Of a DNA stretch of 64,000 nucleotides, positions 1-11,149 are shown piece by piece. The stretch spans positions 6,200,001-6,264,000 of the forward strand of contig NZ_CP009428.1 in the NCBI RefSeq assembly GCF_000758725.1. The letters run 5' to 3'. Every line of letters starts with the position of its first letter. The first letter of the stretch is position 1. The DNA comes from Paenibacillus odorifer (GTDB taxonomy: Bacteria > Bacillota > Bacilli > Paenibacillales > Paenibacillaceae). The position numbers were made by a program, and so were the translations under genes. A model generated the notes under the pieces. That model was not told where the DNA came from. It made no database searches and worked only from the letters and a program-made list of their open reading frames with translations.

Positions 1-961
1 AGTTTGACTGAGCTTGGTAATCCTTGCGGACCCCGCACCCAATCAGTGCTCTACCTCCACTACTCTTATACCGAGGCTAGCCCTAAAGCTATTTCGGGGA
101 GAACCAGCTATCTCCGAGTTCGATTGGAATTTCTCCGCTACCCCCACCTCATCCCCGCACTTTTCAACGTACGTGGGTTCGGGCCTCCAGTGCGTGTTAC
201 CGCACCTTCACCCTGGACAGGGGTAGATCACACGGTTTCGGGTCTACGTCCACATACTAAATCGCCCTATTCAGACTCGCTTTCGCTGCGGCTCCACCTT
301 CTCGGCTTAACCTTGCATGTTAAACGTAACTCGCCGGTTCATTCTACAAAAGGCACGCCATCACCCATAGATCGGGCTCTGACTTTTTGTAAGCACACGG
401 TTTCAGGTTCTATTTCACTCCCCTTCCGGGGTGCTTTTCACCTTTCCCTCACGGTACTGTTTCACTATCGGTCGCCAGGTAGTATTTAGCCTTAGCAGAT
501 GGTCCTGCTGGATTCATACGGGGTTTCACGTGCCCCGCACTACTCGGGATCCGTCTCGGAGAGAACACAGTTTAGGTTACAGGGCTTTTACCTCTATCGC
601 GGGCCTTTCCAGACCTCTTCACCTACCATATTCCTTTGTAACTCCATGTGAGACGTCCCACAACCCCTAAGAGCAAGCTCTTAGGTTTAGGCTGTTCCGC
701 GTTCGCTCGCCGCTACTGACGGAATCACTATTGTTTTCTCTTCCTCAGGGTACTTAGATGTTTCAGTTCCCCTGGTCTGCCTCTACATTTCCTATGTATT
801 CAGAAATGAGTAACTGCGAATTACCACAGCTGGGTTTCCCCATTCGGACACCCCCGGATCAAAGCTTGCTTACAGCTCCCCGAGGCAGTTTCGTTGTTCG
901 CCACGTCCTTCGTCGGCTCCTGGCGCCTAGGCATCCTCCGTGTGCTCTTATTAGCTTAACC
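1..961 (-). rRNA. 23S ribosomal RNA, 5' part (runs off the window)
   Basis: On the minus strand the sequence starts with GGTTAAGCTAATAAGAGC at about 961 and continues with the conserved 23S 5' domain (ACGGAGGATGCCTAGGC, then the GAAACTGCCTCGGGGAGC region). The 3' two thirds lie beyond position 1. It is the last visible member of a 16S - tRNA-Ala - 23S operon read towards lower coordinates. The 5' end is placed by likeness to Bacillus 23S and may be off by a few bases. Small plus-strand open frames here are chance frames in rRNA. Confidence 0.97.
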
Positions 962-1134
962 TTGATTTTTCCGCAGGAAAATATCATACGATGACATTCT
1001 CTTTTGGAATCATCTCACTAATAACATTTACTTGTTTACACAAGTTGCTAAAAGATGTTCTAAAACGCAAATTCGTTTCGGTATCCAGTTTTCAAGGATC
1101 AAGTGTATAGACATAACAAATAGATGAAGTTTGT
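962..1134 (-). other. tRNA-Ala to 23S spacer
   Basis: Internal transcribed spacer. It contains a perfect small hairpin on the minus strand (ACTTGT, loop GTAA, ACAAGT; about 1030-1046) and the CCTTGAAAACTGGATACCG block typical of Bacillales rRNA spacers, which takes part in pre-rRNA processing stems. No second tRNA (for example Ile) is present. Confidence 0.7.
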
Positions 1135-1210
1135 TGGTGGAGCCAAGCGGGATCGAACCGCTGACCTCCTGCTTGCAAGGCAGGCGCTCTCCCAGCTGAG
1201 CTATGGCCCC
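1135..1210 (-). tRNA. tRNA-Ala(TGC)
   Basis: A 76-nt cloverleaf on the minus strand starts GGGGCCATAGCTCAGC and ends CTTGGCTCCACCA, with the CCA tail encoded. The anticodon arm is CCTGC-CTTGCAA-GCAGG, giving anticodon TGC (reads GCN alanine codons). The T arm holds GGTTCGATCC. It lies in the 16S-23S spacer and is the only tRNA there, whereas many Bacillales operons carry tRNA-Ile plus tRNA-Ala. Confidence 0.98.
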
Positions 1211-1308
1211 GCAAATTCCATCAAAACCGAACAAATGGATACACGTTAATTAGTTTTGGAAGCTTAGCTTCCGATTTGAATGTTCTCATTGCAGAGAACG
1301 ATTCTCCA

Positions 1309-2868
<1,560 letters not shown>

Positions 2869-3015
2869 AGTATTGAAAAGAGCGATATGCTCATTTTGAA
2901 ACTGACGATTCATTAAATGAATCTTTTTTTAAAAATTAACGCGTTCCATTTGTTCAGTTTTCAAAGAACTTGCTCCTGGCATTTCGACATCCAATGTCTC
3001 TCGCACAGGAATTAG

Positions 3016-3045
3016 AGTATATCATGTTTGTTTCTATCTTGTCAA
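3016..3045 (-). promoter_or_regulatory. rRNA promoter P2 (proximal)
   Basis: On the minus strand a perfect -35 TTGACA (3045-3040) is followed after 18 nt by -10 TATACT (3021-3016). It lies about 150 nt upstream of the 16S 5' end. The leader between holds the TTCTTTGAAAACTGAAC block typical of Bacillus rRNA leaders. Confidence 0.85.
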
Positions 3046-3101
3046 CTTATTTTTTCATCGCTTGTGTTTCGTATGTGCGATGCGTCGTAAGCACAAGAGA
3101 T

Positions 3102-3130
3102 AATATACCATGCTGTCATTGAGTTTGCAA
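3102..3130 (-). promoter_or_regulatory. rRNA promoter P1 (distal)
   Basis: On the minus strand -35 TTGCAA (3130-3125) is separated by 17 nt from -10 TATATT (3107-3102). An A/T-rich stretch directly upstream (3131-3160) could act as an UP element. Together with the proximal promoter this gives the tandem P1-P2 arrangement common for Firmicute rRNA operons. The rest of 2869-3275 holds the rRNA leader and the 5' region of the divergent transporter gene. Confidence 0.7.
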
Positions 3131-3275
3131 GCTTTTTTTGAAATAAAAAAATCATTCGTATAAATAACTTCGATACAACACAAATTGATACCATTCATCC
3201 ATTATTTGTGGCTAAATAGAATTTATCGTATTCGCCAATCTTACCTTCTAACTAACAGTACAGAGAGGAGTCAAA

Positions 3276-4532
3276 ATGAAGACCAAACCTACAGACGCTG
3301 CGTCCACGGTAGACAGCAAGGACAAGGAGCAGCGTAATCTGCAGCAGGCAACGATTTATAAAATTTTGTTAGCTGTCAGTTTTGTTCATTTATTTAATGA
3401 TTCTATACAGGCAGTCATTCCAGCAATCTTCCCTATTCTCAAAGATAATCTACTGCTCTCTTTCGCCCAGATTGGATGGATCTCATTCGCTTTAAATATG
3501 ACGTCATCAGTAATCCAACCCGTCATTGGATATGCTGCAGACCGTAAACCCCGTCCTATATTATTACCACTGGGTATGTGCAGCACATTTTTAGGTGTAC
3601 TTCTATTGGCTTATGCCAATAGCTATTTTCTGGTCTTATTCTCGGTTATCCTGATCGGATTCGGTTCAGCCACCTTCCACCCAGAGGGTATGCGTGTTGC
3701 TCATATGGCCGCAGGTCAGCGAAAGGGATTGTCGCAATCTATTTTTCAAGTGGGCGGCAATGCTGGACAGTCCCTTGGTCCAATGCTTACGAAATGGGTA
3801 TTCATCCCCTTTGGCCAGATTGGTGCCCTAGGCTTCACGATCGTCGCGGCTGCCGGAATCGCTGTTCAGACCTATGTAGCTCGCTGGTATAGAGAAATGC
3901 TAGATGCCGGTTATACCTTTCATAAAAAATCAACAGCACGAGCAATCGACCCCGCCCGCCGAAAAAGCATACGAACAGCAACGATTATTCTTGTATTCCT
4001 AGTCTTTGTTAGGTCTTGGTATGGCGCTTCTATCGGTAGCTACTACGCCTTCTATCTAATGGACAAATATCAAATGACACTGGATAAAGCCCAAATCTAT
4101 ATTTTTATGTATTTGGCTGCTGGCGCAGTGGGTACATTTTTTGGGGGTCCGCTGGCTGACCGTTTTGGACGGCGTAATCTCATCTTACTGTCAATGGTCG
4201 GAACCGTCCCCTTTGCGCTTGCTCTACCCTTTGTAGGTCCATTATGGGCGGCTGTATTGCTGCTGATTGGCGGTTTCATACTTCTGTCCAGCTTCTCGGT
4301 TACCGTCATTTATGCTCAAATGCTATATCCGGGCAACATTGGCACAGTTTCAGGTCTGATCACGGGACTTGCTTTTGGACTCGGCGGGATCGGCTCATTA
4401 GTCCTCGGCAACCTCATTGATAGTATCGGGATTGCTAAAGTGTTCATCGCTTGTGGCTTCCTCCCGCTGCTTGGGTTTCTTGCCTTGCTGCTTCCTAGAG
4501 ATGAGAAATTAGAAGAATGGGCGGCGCAATAA
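3276..4532 (+). CDS. MFS transporter, fosmidomycin-resistance (Fsr)-like
   Basis: A 418-residue inner-membrane exporter of the major facilitator superfamily with about 12 hydrophobic segments after a polar 27-residue N-terminus. The first helix has LLAVSFVHLFNDSIQAVIPAI and a later motif is FHPEGMRVAHMAAG; both patterns are typical of the fosmidomycin-resistance/Fsr subfamily. The MFS motif-A-like loop appears as GPLADRFGRRN (near residue 295). An ATG start with a GAGAGGAG ribosome site 6 nt upstream is convincing. The gene stands alone, divergent from the rRNA operon and convergent with the PBP gene (4 nt between stops). Substrate cannot be told from sequence; drug or sugar-phosphate analogue efflux is inferred from the family name only. 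Confidence 0.88.
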   Translation: MKTKPTDAASTVDSKDKEQRNLQQATIYKILLAVSFVHLFNDSIQAVIPAIFPILKDNLLLSFAQIGWISFALNMTSSVIQPVIGYAADRKPRPILLPLGMCSTFLGVLLLAYANSYFLVLFSVILIGFGSATFHPEGMRVAHMAAGQRKGLSQSIFQVGGNAGQSLGPMLTKWVFIPFGQIGALGFTIVAAAGIAVQTYVARWYREMLDAGYTFHKKSTARAIDPARRKSIRTATIILVFLVFVRSWYGASIGSYYAFYLMDKYQMTLDKAQIYIFMYLAAGAVGTFFGGPLADRFGRRNLILLSMVGTVPFALALPFVGPLWAAVLLLIGGFILLSSFSVTVIYAQMLYPGNIGTVSGLITGLAFGLGGIGSLVLGNLIDSIGIAKVFIACGFLPLLGFLALLLPRDEKLEEWAAQ

Positions 4533-4536
4533 CTTC

Positions 4537-6396
4537 TCAATGATCACTTAAGGCTTTACTCATTACTGTAGAAAATAGAGCGGCAGCCTTCCCGCTGCCT
4601 TCAGTCATATAATTATCCTGATTCGTACGATCAAAACCCATCCATACCGCAGCTGTCCACTCCGAAGTATAGCCTACAAACCAAAGATCCCGATTGGCTT
4701 TCTTGCTCACGCCAGCCAAGTCCAATTGGGTCGTACCGGTCTTTCCCGCTACTGGTCTGTTCATCTGCGCTTTTTTCCCTGTTCCTTCATTAACAACATT
4801 GCGTAACATAGCCGTCATCGCTTCTGCGGTACGCGGCGAGATTACCTGACGTGATTCAGAGGGATGAGTATACAAGACCTTCCCTTTTGAATCCGTTATG
4901 GAGCGCACCATATGAGCCGCATTAAATTTGCCTCCACTAGCAAAGACACTGTAGGCCTGGGCCATTTTTAGTGGAGAAACCCCATTATGAAGCCCCCCCA
5001 AAGCTATAGATAAATGATTGTCCTCCTCCGTCAGTACAATTCCTAATTTGGCGGCAAATTGCCGCGCAGAAGAGATTCCAACCTGCTTCAATAGCCAAAC
5101 AGCTGGTGCATTGATGGACTTTTTCAAAGCTGTATTCATTGTAACCTGACCTTGGTATATACCGTTCAAGTTCTCAGGCTTATAGCTGCCATAAGCAACT
5201 TTACGGTCGGACAGCATACTATTCGAGTTGAATTTCCCGCTCTCGAGTGCAGGTCCATAATCAATGATCGGCTTAAAACTGGAACCAGGCTGACGTGCAT
5301 CAATAATAGCTCTGTTCAAATTGCCCTCGTTTTGATCTCGCCCACCAATCAACGCCACTACTTCTCCTGTACGATGATCCATTATGGCCATAGCTGCTTC
5401 TACCTGCTGATCTTTTCCGTCAGGTGGAAATGAAGCCTCTTTGAGAACGGTCCGCTCAAGTGCCTGCTGTGCTTTGATGTTCAAACCTGTAACTATAGTG
5501 TAGCCGCCTGTACGAAGCTCCTCTACGGATTTTCCTGTGATCTGAGCCGCTTCCTTAAGGGCGGCATCCACATAATACACTCCGGCAACCCCATTTTCGA
5601 CCGCAGCTGGAGGCTGATATTGTTTATTCAGAGCTTCCTGCATTTGCTCATACGTGATTAGTCGCTGATTGAACATCATCTTTAGCACTAGATTTCTTCT
5701 CGTTTTGGATAATGCACTATTGTCTACTGGGTTATAAATAGAGGGGCCTTTAGGGATTCCCGCCAGAGTGGCTATTTGCCAGATCTCCAATTTTTTCAGA
5801 TCAGACACGCCGAAGTAACGCTTCGCTGCTGCTTTTACTCCATATTGTCCCCGCCCCATATAAATCTGATTGAGGTACAGCTGCAAAATCTCACGTTTCG
5901 TCAGTCGCTGCTCCAAGGCAAAAGCAATAGAGGTTTCATTTAACTTGCGCAGCATGTTCTTATCTCTGTTCAAATAAAGATTGCGAGCAAGCTGTTGAGT
6001 AATACTACTGCCACCTTCTGATAAACTCATGTCCAAGATATTTTTTAAGAAAGCGCGTGATATCCCTTTATAATCGACCCCTTGATGGCTATAAAAACGG
6101 CGGTCTTCTACTGTTAAAAAAGTATCTATTAATAAAGCCGGCATCTCCTCAAGCGCTGCTGTAAGCCTATAACCCGAGCTCGGTAGCGGAGTCATTCGTA
6201 TAACTGTTCCATCTGAAGCTGTGATGATGCTTGATTCTGGCAATTGCAGCCTATCCTCATGCCGGTTAAGTACGATCCCCCCATACTGGTATACATAAAA
6301 AAAAATCAAAAGCGCCAATACCGTACTAATAACACTCACATCAAATAATAGGTACCCTACTCGCAATATCCGGGCGCGTGCATTCCATCTGCTCAT
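4537..6396 (-). CDS. Class A penicillin-binding protein (transglycosylase/transpeptidase)
   Basis: A 619-residue bifunctional peptidoglycan synthase that polymerises lipid II glycan strands and crosslinks them outside the membrane. One N-terminal membrane anchor (about residues 15-37) precedes a GT51 domain with the catalytic Glu in VEDRRFYSHQG (about 95-106) and GGSSITQQLARNLYL (about 128-142). The transpeptidase domain has SxxK at SSFK (about 372-375), SxN at SIN (about 427-429) and KTGTT (about 552-556). It is shorter than typical PBP1A and lacks C-terminal extensions. The start overlaps the stop of the upstream HAMP-protein gene (ATGA), so it is the last gene of a four-gene minus-strand operon starting with a two-component system. 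This suggests that the PBP is induced or tuned by that system. Confidence 0.93.
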   Translation of the reverse strand: MSRWNARARILRVGYLLFDVSVISTVLALLIFFYVYQYGGIVLNRHEDRLQLPESSIITASDGTVIRMTPLPSSGYRLTAALEEMPALLIDTFLTVEDRRFYSHQGVDYKGISRAFLKNILDMSLSEGGSSITQQLARNLYLNRDKNMLRKLNETSIAFALEQRLTKREILQLYLNQIYMGRGQYGVKAAAKRYFGVSDLKKLEIWQIATLAGIPKGPSIYNPVDNSALSKTRRNLVLKMMFNQRLITYEQMQEALNKQYQPPAAVENGVAGVYYVDAALKEAAQITGKSVEELRTGGYTIVTGLNIKAQQALERTVLKEASFPPDGKDQQVEAAMAIMDHRTGEVVALIGGRDQNEGNLNRAIIDARQPGSSFKPIIDYGPALESGKFNSNSMLSDRKVAYGSYKPENLNGIYQGQVTMNTALKKSINAPAVWLLKQVGISSARQFAAKLGIVLTEEDNHLSIALGGLHNGVSPLKMAQAYSVFASGGKFNAAHMVRSITDSKGKVLYTHPSESRQVISPRTAEAMTAMLRNVVNEGTGKKAQMNRPVAGKTGTTQLDLAGVSKKANRDLWFVGYTSEWTAAVWMGFDRTNQDNYMTEGSGKAAALFSTVMSKALSDH

Positions 6397-6977
6397 GATT
6401 CGATAATCAGGTTCTCCAGGAACCGCTCCATACTGCGCACTTCATCATTCGCTGCTGCAAGAAGTGTATGTACTTCCGCCTCATCCTCTTCAACCTCACG
6501 GAGGGTGCGAAGTATCGCCCTAGTCCTTATTAATAAAGCTACTGCTGGTGTGTCCTCTATCCGCTTTGAGCTTGCATCCCTATCTGGAACTTCTATTCTT
6601 TGCATTCGATTGAGGTTAGCAGCAATTTCACCTATTTCTCCTCCAGAAAGAACCTTGATGTTCTGAGCGACTCCTTTGTCTGCCAGCTCCGAGGTTCCCA
6701 CCACTAGCGAGCGCAAATCATCAGCTATTTTCTGTGAACGAAGAACATACAGCCCACCGAAGACTAGAATAAATAGAAGGATGGCACTAGGGGTTTGACC
6801 CAAATGATTAATAACCCAATGAATAAGCCGGACAAAAAAGGCTTCTGATTGGCCCGAATAATGAGAATACAGCAAAGCGACAGCCCGCTGGACAACAAAA
6901 AGAAAGGCAGCACTCAAAAGAGCGCAACCCATAAAAATATATAAATAGCTGATACGAACCGTCCGAAGTTTTGGCAT
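6393..6977 (-). CDS. Membrane HAMP-domain protein, kinase-less paralogue of the neighbouring sensor
   Basis: A 194-residue protein with two membrane segments flanking a short outer loop, then a HAMP-like region and a helical C-terminus, with no ATPase domain. The start chosen is the ATG at 6977, preceded by AAGGAGGGAACTACC; an upstream GTG-type extension lacks a site. The loop and second helix (LIHWVINHLG) closely resemble the adjacent kinase (LRWIINHIG), and the HAMP parts align as well (GEIGEIAANLNRM versus DELGVLAENINEM). This points to duplication of the sensor half. Near the C-terminus AANDEVR resembles the kinase H-box VSHDLR with His replaced by Asn (weak). It sits between kinase and PBP genes with overlapping translation. 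A role as partner or modulator of the sensor is inference. Confidence 0.8.
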   Translation of the reverse strand: MPKLRTVRISYLYIFMGCALLSAAFLFVVQRAVALLYSHYSGQSEAFFVRLIHWVINHLGQTPSAILLFILVFGGLYVLRSQKIADDLRSLVVGTSELADKGVAQNIKVLSGGEIGEIAANLNRMQRIEVPDRDASSKRIEDTPAVALLIRTRAILRTLREVEEDEAEVHTLLAAANDEVRSMERFLENLIIES

Positions 6978-7039
6978 GGTAGTTCCCTCCTTGTGCCACA
7001 AGGATAACTTCCAAATCTTAAGAACCCGCCAGAGTTTTC

Positions 7040-8152
7040 TTAAGATTCTATGAAGAATGGGAAACGGGTAATAAAATCCGTGCGAAGAGATGTACTTTCT
7101 ACATAAATAACGCCATTGTGGCGTTCGATGATACTTTTGGCAATCGCAAGTCCAAGCCCTGAGCCACCTGTATGCTGTGAACGCGACTTTTCTGCCCGAT
7201 AGAATCGTTCAAAAATAAAAGGGATATCACTTTCCGCAATCCTCTCTCCAAAGTTGCTAATACGGACCACAGCATCCTTTTCCTTTTTACTGAAACCTAT
7301 CTCCAATTTTCCGCCGCTTCTGCCGTAACGGATCGCGTTAGTAATCAGATTTTCATAAGCACGTACTAATTCTTTAGGCGAAGCCTCTATCCATAACTCA
7401 TCAGCAACGTCCTCGATCTCATAGACCATATCCGCCTTTGTTAGTTCAGGAACCGACTCCTCCGCCAGCTGCCGTATGAAAGCCTTCAAATCCAATCTCT
7501 GCATAACCAAAGGGTACTCTCCACTATTTACACGTGTGTATTCAAAAAGATCATCGATCAGTTTACGCAGCACCAGGGATTTGTTGTAGGCTATATCCAC
7601 GTAATACCGTATTTCCGCTTCTTCCTTACATCGATCTTGTTCGATGTATTCCAGAAAACCCAAGACAGAGGTAAGCGGGGTGCGTAAATCATGGGAAACA
7701 CCTGTGATCAAGTCATTTTTTGCATTTACAGCTTTACGTTCCTCCTCTATGGAGTGCTGCAAACGCTCAGCCATTTCATTAATATTCTCAGCCAGCACAC
7801 CCAGCTCATCCGTGGTTCTGACTTCAATTCTATGGGACATCCCGGAGCTTGTAATTTCTCGAATCCCTTTCGTGATCTCTTCCAGATACAGCACAACTTT
7901 ACGAGTGTAGATAAAAAAGAATAATAAAAAGCTGATAATACCCGCTGCTGTCATTAGTGGCATAGAACCAATATGATTAATAATCCAGCGCAGTATGCGT
8001 GAATAGGGCGCCGACTCTGAAGCCGGATTTAGATAGATCATAAAGTTGACGAGTTGGTACCCTGCCATAAGCAGCAAAGCGCCTGAAAGCACACTCAGCA
8101 AAAAAGCGAACATAAACTTCCAGCGAATCGTCGTTATATATTTAGAATTCAA
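7040..8152 (-). CDS. Sensor histidine kinase (HAMP, HisKA, HATPase)
   Basis: A 370-residue membrane sensor kinase. Two membrane helices (about 12-34 and 63-82) enclose a short outer loop of about 30 residues, followed by HAMP (about 84-135), the phospho-acceptor helix with GVSHDLRTPL (His at about 154), an N-box ENLITNAIRYG and a G-box GSGLGLAIAKS. The short sensor loop suggests detection within or at the membrane, as in many envelope-stress kinases. The start is TTG with GGTGAGG just upstream. It follows the response-regulator gene by 19 nt and is followed by the HAMP-only paralogue and a PBP gene. It resembles the VanS-type/OmpR-class kinases in architecture; the signal is unknown. Confidence 0.94.
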   Translation of the reverse strand: MNSKYITTIRWKFMFAFLLSVLSGALLLMAGYQLVNFMIYLNPASESAPYSRILRWIINHIGSMPLMTAAGIISFLLFFFIYTRKVVLYLEEITKGIREITSSGMSHRIEVRTTDELGVLAENINEMAERLQHSIEEERKAVNAKNDLITGVSHDLRTPLTSVLGFLEYIEQDRCKEEAEIRYYVDIAYNKSLVLRKLIDDLFEYTRVNSGEYPLVMQRLDLKAFIRQLAEESVPELTKADMVYEIEDVADELWIEASPKELVRAYENLITNAIRYGRSGGKLEIGFSKKEKDAVVRISNFGERIAESDIPFIFERFYRAEKSRSQHTGGSGLGLAIAKSIIERHNGVIYVESTSLRTDFITRFPFFIES

Positions 8153-8171
8153 GAAGCCTCACCTAATCCTT

Positions 8172-8879
8172 TCAGGAAGGTCCGTCCAATTTATAGCCAA
8201 CTCCCCAGACGGTTTGTATGTAACGTGGGCGTTTCGAATCGATTTCGATTTTGTCTCGGAGATTACGAATATGTACCATCACTGTGTTACCGCCATCTAG
8301 AAAAGGTTCATTCCATACCTTATTGTAAATTTGCTCCAAGCTAAGCACTTGACCTTGGTGTCTCGCCAAAAGCTCTAGAATAGAGAATTCCCGCGGAGTC
8401 AGTTTAATCTTCTGCTGGTCTACATACACCTCATGCTTAGACGTATCTATAGTCAGATCCTCAAAGCTTAGTCTGCTGTCGTTTCCCAACGTATTACTAT
8501 CCTTATTAAATCCGTGATAACGGCGCAGCTGTGATTTTACTCGTGCCACAATCTCCAAGGGATTAAACGGCTTGCCCACGTAGTCATCTGCCCCCAGGCT
8601 CAGGCCGGAGATTTTGTCCATATCTGTATTTTTGGCTGATAGTATGATAATTGGCATTTTCCGCTCTTCACGGATCTTCATACATGCAGCTAGCCCGTCC
8701 ATTTTAGGCATCATGACATCAAGAATAATTAGTTCAACTTCCTCTTTCTGCAGACATTCCAGCGCTTCCATTCCATCATAAGCCTTTAGCAGTCTATAGC
8801 CTTCATTACAGAGATAAATCGTTAACAGTTCTACAATTTCCTTCTCATCATCTACTAACAATATCGTTTCTCTCTTCAC
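8172..8879 (-). CDS. OmpR/PhoB-family response regulator
   Basis: A 235-residue DNA-binding response regulator. The receiver domain (1-120) has the acidic pair DD at 10-11, the phosphorylated Asp at about 54 (ILDVMMPKMDG) and the conserved Lys in GKPF. The C-terminal winged helix (about 135-232) ends with the family hallmark VWGVGYKLD. Start codon GTG at 8879, with AAAGGA about 10 nt upstream. It is the first gene of the operon regulator - kinase - HAMP protein - class A PBP. The sequence around NTVMVHIRNLRDKIE is reminiscent of VanR-like regulators. Likely targets include its own operon (inference). Confidence 0.95.
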   Translation of the reverse strand: MKRETILLVDDEKEIVELLTIYLCNEGYRLLKAYDGMEALECLQKEEVELIILDVMMPKMDGLAACMKIREERKMPIIILSAKNTDMDKISGLSLGADDYVGKPFNPLEIVARVKSQLRRYHGFNKDSNTLGNDSRLSFEDLTIDTSKHEVYVDQQKIKLTPREFSILELLARHQGQVLSLEQIYNKVWNEPFLDGGNTVMVHIRNLRDKIEIDSKRPRYIQTVWGVGYKLDGPS

Positions 8880-9059
8880 AGGAAGGGTTTCCTTTCAAAT
8901 ATAGTAATAAATATCTATAGCCTATATATTAGCAGATCATCCGAATTTTTTTCTAAAAAAGAAACGTTTAGTTGTATCCACGCAAAAAAGGCCCCTGCTC
9001 CTCTCGCACTTAAACGAAATGGAACCCGGAACCTTTTGGAATCGAATATAGTTTGTTAC

Positions 9060-11072
9060 TTACATATCCAACAAGCGAATTAGCTCATCTTCATCCTCAA
9101 TGACCTGAATGCCTAACTGCTGAGCTTTAGCCAGCTTACTGCCAGCTTTTTCACCAGCGATAACTAAATCCGTCTTCTTGGACACACTTCCAGACACCTT
9201 TGCTCCAAGTGCTTCCAGACGTTCAGCTGCTTCATCTCGGGTAAGCTTTTGCAAGGAACCGGTCAATACGACCGTTTTGCCACTAAAGAAGGAATCGGTA
9301 TTAACAGGACGTGGTGCCTCAGGAGCCTTCGCTTCCACACCCAACGCCCGCAAGCGGGAAACATTAGCTACTACAACTGGATCTGCGAAGAAGCTGACAA
9401 TGCTCTCGGCGACAATCCCACCAATGTCTGGTAACTCAGCGAGCTCCTCGGCTTTGGCCTGCATCACAGCATCCAGATCGCGGAAATGATCAGCCAACAT
9501 CTTCGTCGTTGCTTTACCTGTGTTAGGGATCCCTAACGCAAAGAGAAATGAAGCAAGATCTCTACCTTTGCTATCTTCTAAAGCTTGCAGCAAATTCTGT
9601 GCTTTTTTCTCACCAAAACGGTTCAGCTGTACGAGCTGCTCAAAGTTCAGTTCATACAGATCCGCAGAGTCATGCACATTAAGCTCATCATAGAGCTGAC
9701 CCGCCGTCTTCTCACTGAATGTCTCAATATCCATCGCATCACGCGAAGCAAAGTGGGTGATCCGACTGATAATCTGCGGCCTACAATTCAGTTTATTGTT
9801 ACAGAAAAGATGTGCTCCGCGCATTTCTAACGGATATCCACAAGCTGGACAATCCTCAGGGAAAATAATCTCTCCACCGTCATTCTCCTCTGTTACCTTG
9901 CCGAGAATTTCTGGGATAACATCATTGGAACGGCGAATAAAGACCCGCGAACCTAAGGCGAATTTCAAGTTTTTGCGCTCAATATCACCCACATTATTCA
10001 GGGTGCAGTTCTGAACGGTAACTCCAGCAAGCTCTACAGCCTCAACCCGAGCCAGCGGAGTCACTTTACCTGTACGACCTACATTCCAGCTAACAGACTC
10101 CAGCACGGTCGTCGTTTCTTCGGCTTCAAATTTATAAGCTACTGCCCAACGTGGGAACTTGTCAGTGTATCCAAGCACCTCACGGATTCTGAAATCCGTG
10201 ATCTTAATTACAGCCCCATCAATGAGGTAATCGAGACTCGAACGACTCTCCTCGATTCCAGCAAGCTGCTCAGTTACATCATCAAAATCATTGCAGTAGG
10301 TCAGGTATGGGTTCACTTTAAATTTGTTATTCCGCAGAAAATCCATCATTTCCTGATGATCAGCGAACTCCGCACCTTCTGCAAAGCCTACATTATAGAA
10401 AAAAGCGTTCAAACGGCGGTCCGCAGTAGTCTTCGGATTAAGATTACGCAGTGCACCTGCTGCTGCATTACGCGCATTCTTCAGCGGCTCTGTAGCCCTT
10501 GTATTATAATCAGCCAGCACAGACAGATTCATAATCCCTTCACCCTGAACCTCAATGACCCCATCCTTGAAGGGAATCGTCAATGGAACGGATTTGATGG
10601 TCTTCACCTGTGCAAGTATTCCTTCGCCAACTACACCATTGCCACGCGTCGATGCCTGTTCGAGAACACCATTACGATAGGTTAAATTCAGCGTTAAGCC
10701 ATCGAACTTCAGTTCTACTGCATAACAAGGATCAGGAAGAGGGTTGTCTGGATTCTTAAGATTGTATTCATTCACTAACCGGAGCACCCGGGTATTCCAG
10801 CTGCGCAGCTGTTCAATATTCTGTGCTTTATCCAGACTCCAAAGCGGTGCCAGATGCCGATGCGGCGTGAAGCCCTTAAGCAGCTCTCCACCTACACGTT
10901 GTGTAGGCGAATCTGGTAGCACGAAGCCACTCTCAGCCTCCAGTGCTACAAGCTTGTCGTATAAAACATCGTATTCCTTATCGCTGACTAGCGGTGCATC
11001 CAGCGTGTAGTAGTGGTAATTATAATTATTTAATTCCGCAACAAGCTCTTCCATCACATGCATAGCATCCAT
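9060..11072 (-). CDS. ligA: NAD-dependent DNA ligase LigA
   Basis: A 670-residue essential ligase that seals nicks in replication and repair using NAD+. The adenylated Lys is in VELKFDG (about residue 122). Further blocks include RNAAAGALRNL, EIQ-type EVQGEG, a four-Cys zinc finger (CPACGYPL...CNNKLNC), helix-hairpin-helix repeats and a C-terminal BRCT domain (about 590-668). ATG at 11072 is preferred, because GGAGGG lies about 11 nt upstream; a TTG 21 nt further upstream overlaps that site. It ends the pcrB-pcrA-ligA operon, a known Bacillales order, 77 nt after pcrA. Confidence 0.97.
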   Translation of the reverse strand: MDAMHVMEELVAELNNYNYHYYTLDAPLVSDKEYDVLYDKLVALEAESGFVLPDSPTQRVGGELLKGFTPHRHLAPLWSLDKAQNIEQLRSWNTRVLRLVNEYNLKNPDNPLPDPCYAVELKFDGLTLNLTYRNGVLEQASTRGNGVVGEGILAQVKTIKSVPLTIPFKDGVIEVQGEGIMNLSVLADYNTRATEPLKNARNAAAGALRNLNPKTTADRRLNAFFYNVGFAEGAEFADHQEMMDFLRNNKFKVNPYLTYCNDFDDVTEQLAGIEESRSSLDYLIDGAVIKITDFRIREVLGYTDKFPRWAVAYKFEAEETTTVLESVSWNVGRTGKVTPLARVEAVELAGVTVQNCTLNNVGDIERKNLKFALGSRVFIRRSNDVIPEILGKVTEENDGGEIIFPEDCPACGYPLEMRGAHLFCNNKLNCRPQIISRITHFASRDAMDIETFSEKTAGQLYDELNVHDSADLYELNFEQLVQLNRFGEKKAQNLLQALEDSKGRDLASFLFALGIPNTGKATTKMLADHFRDLDAVMQAKAEELAELPDIGGIVAESIVSFFADPVVVANVSRLRALGVEAKAPEAPRPVNTDSFFSGKTVVLTGSLQKLTRDEAAERLEALGAKVSGSVSKKTDLVIAGEKAGSKLAKAQQLGIQVIEDEDELIRLLDM

Positions 11073-11149
11073 GCAGGTACATCCCTCCGTCAATAAGTTT
11101 CCTAAAGTTAGCGTGGTCTAAATATCCGTTCGTTAATCGTTGTCTGCTA

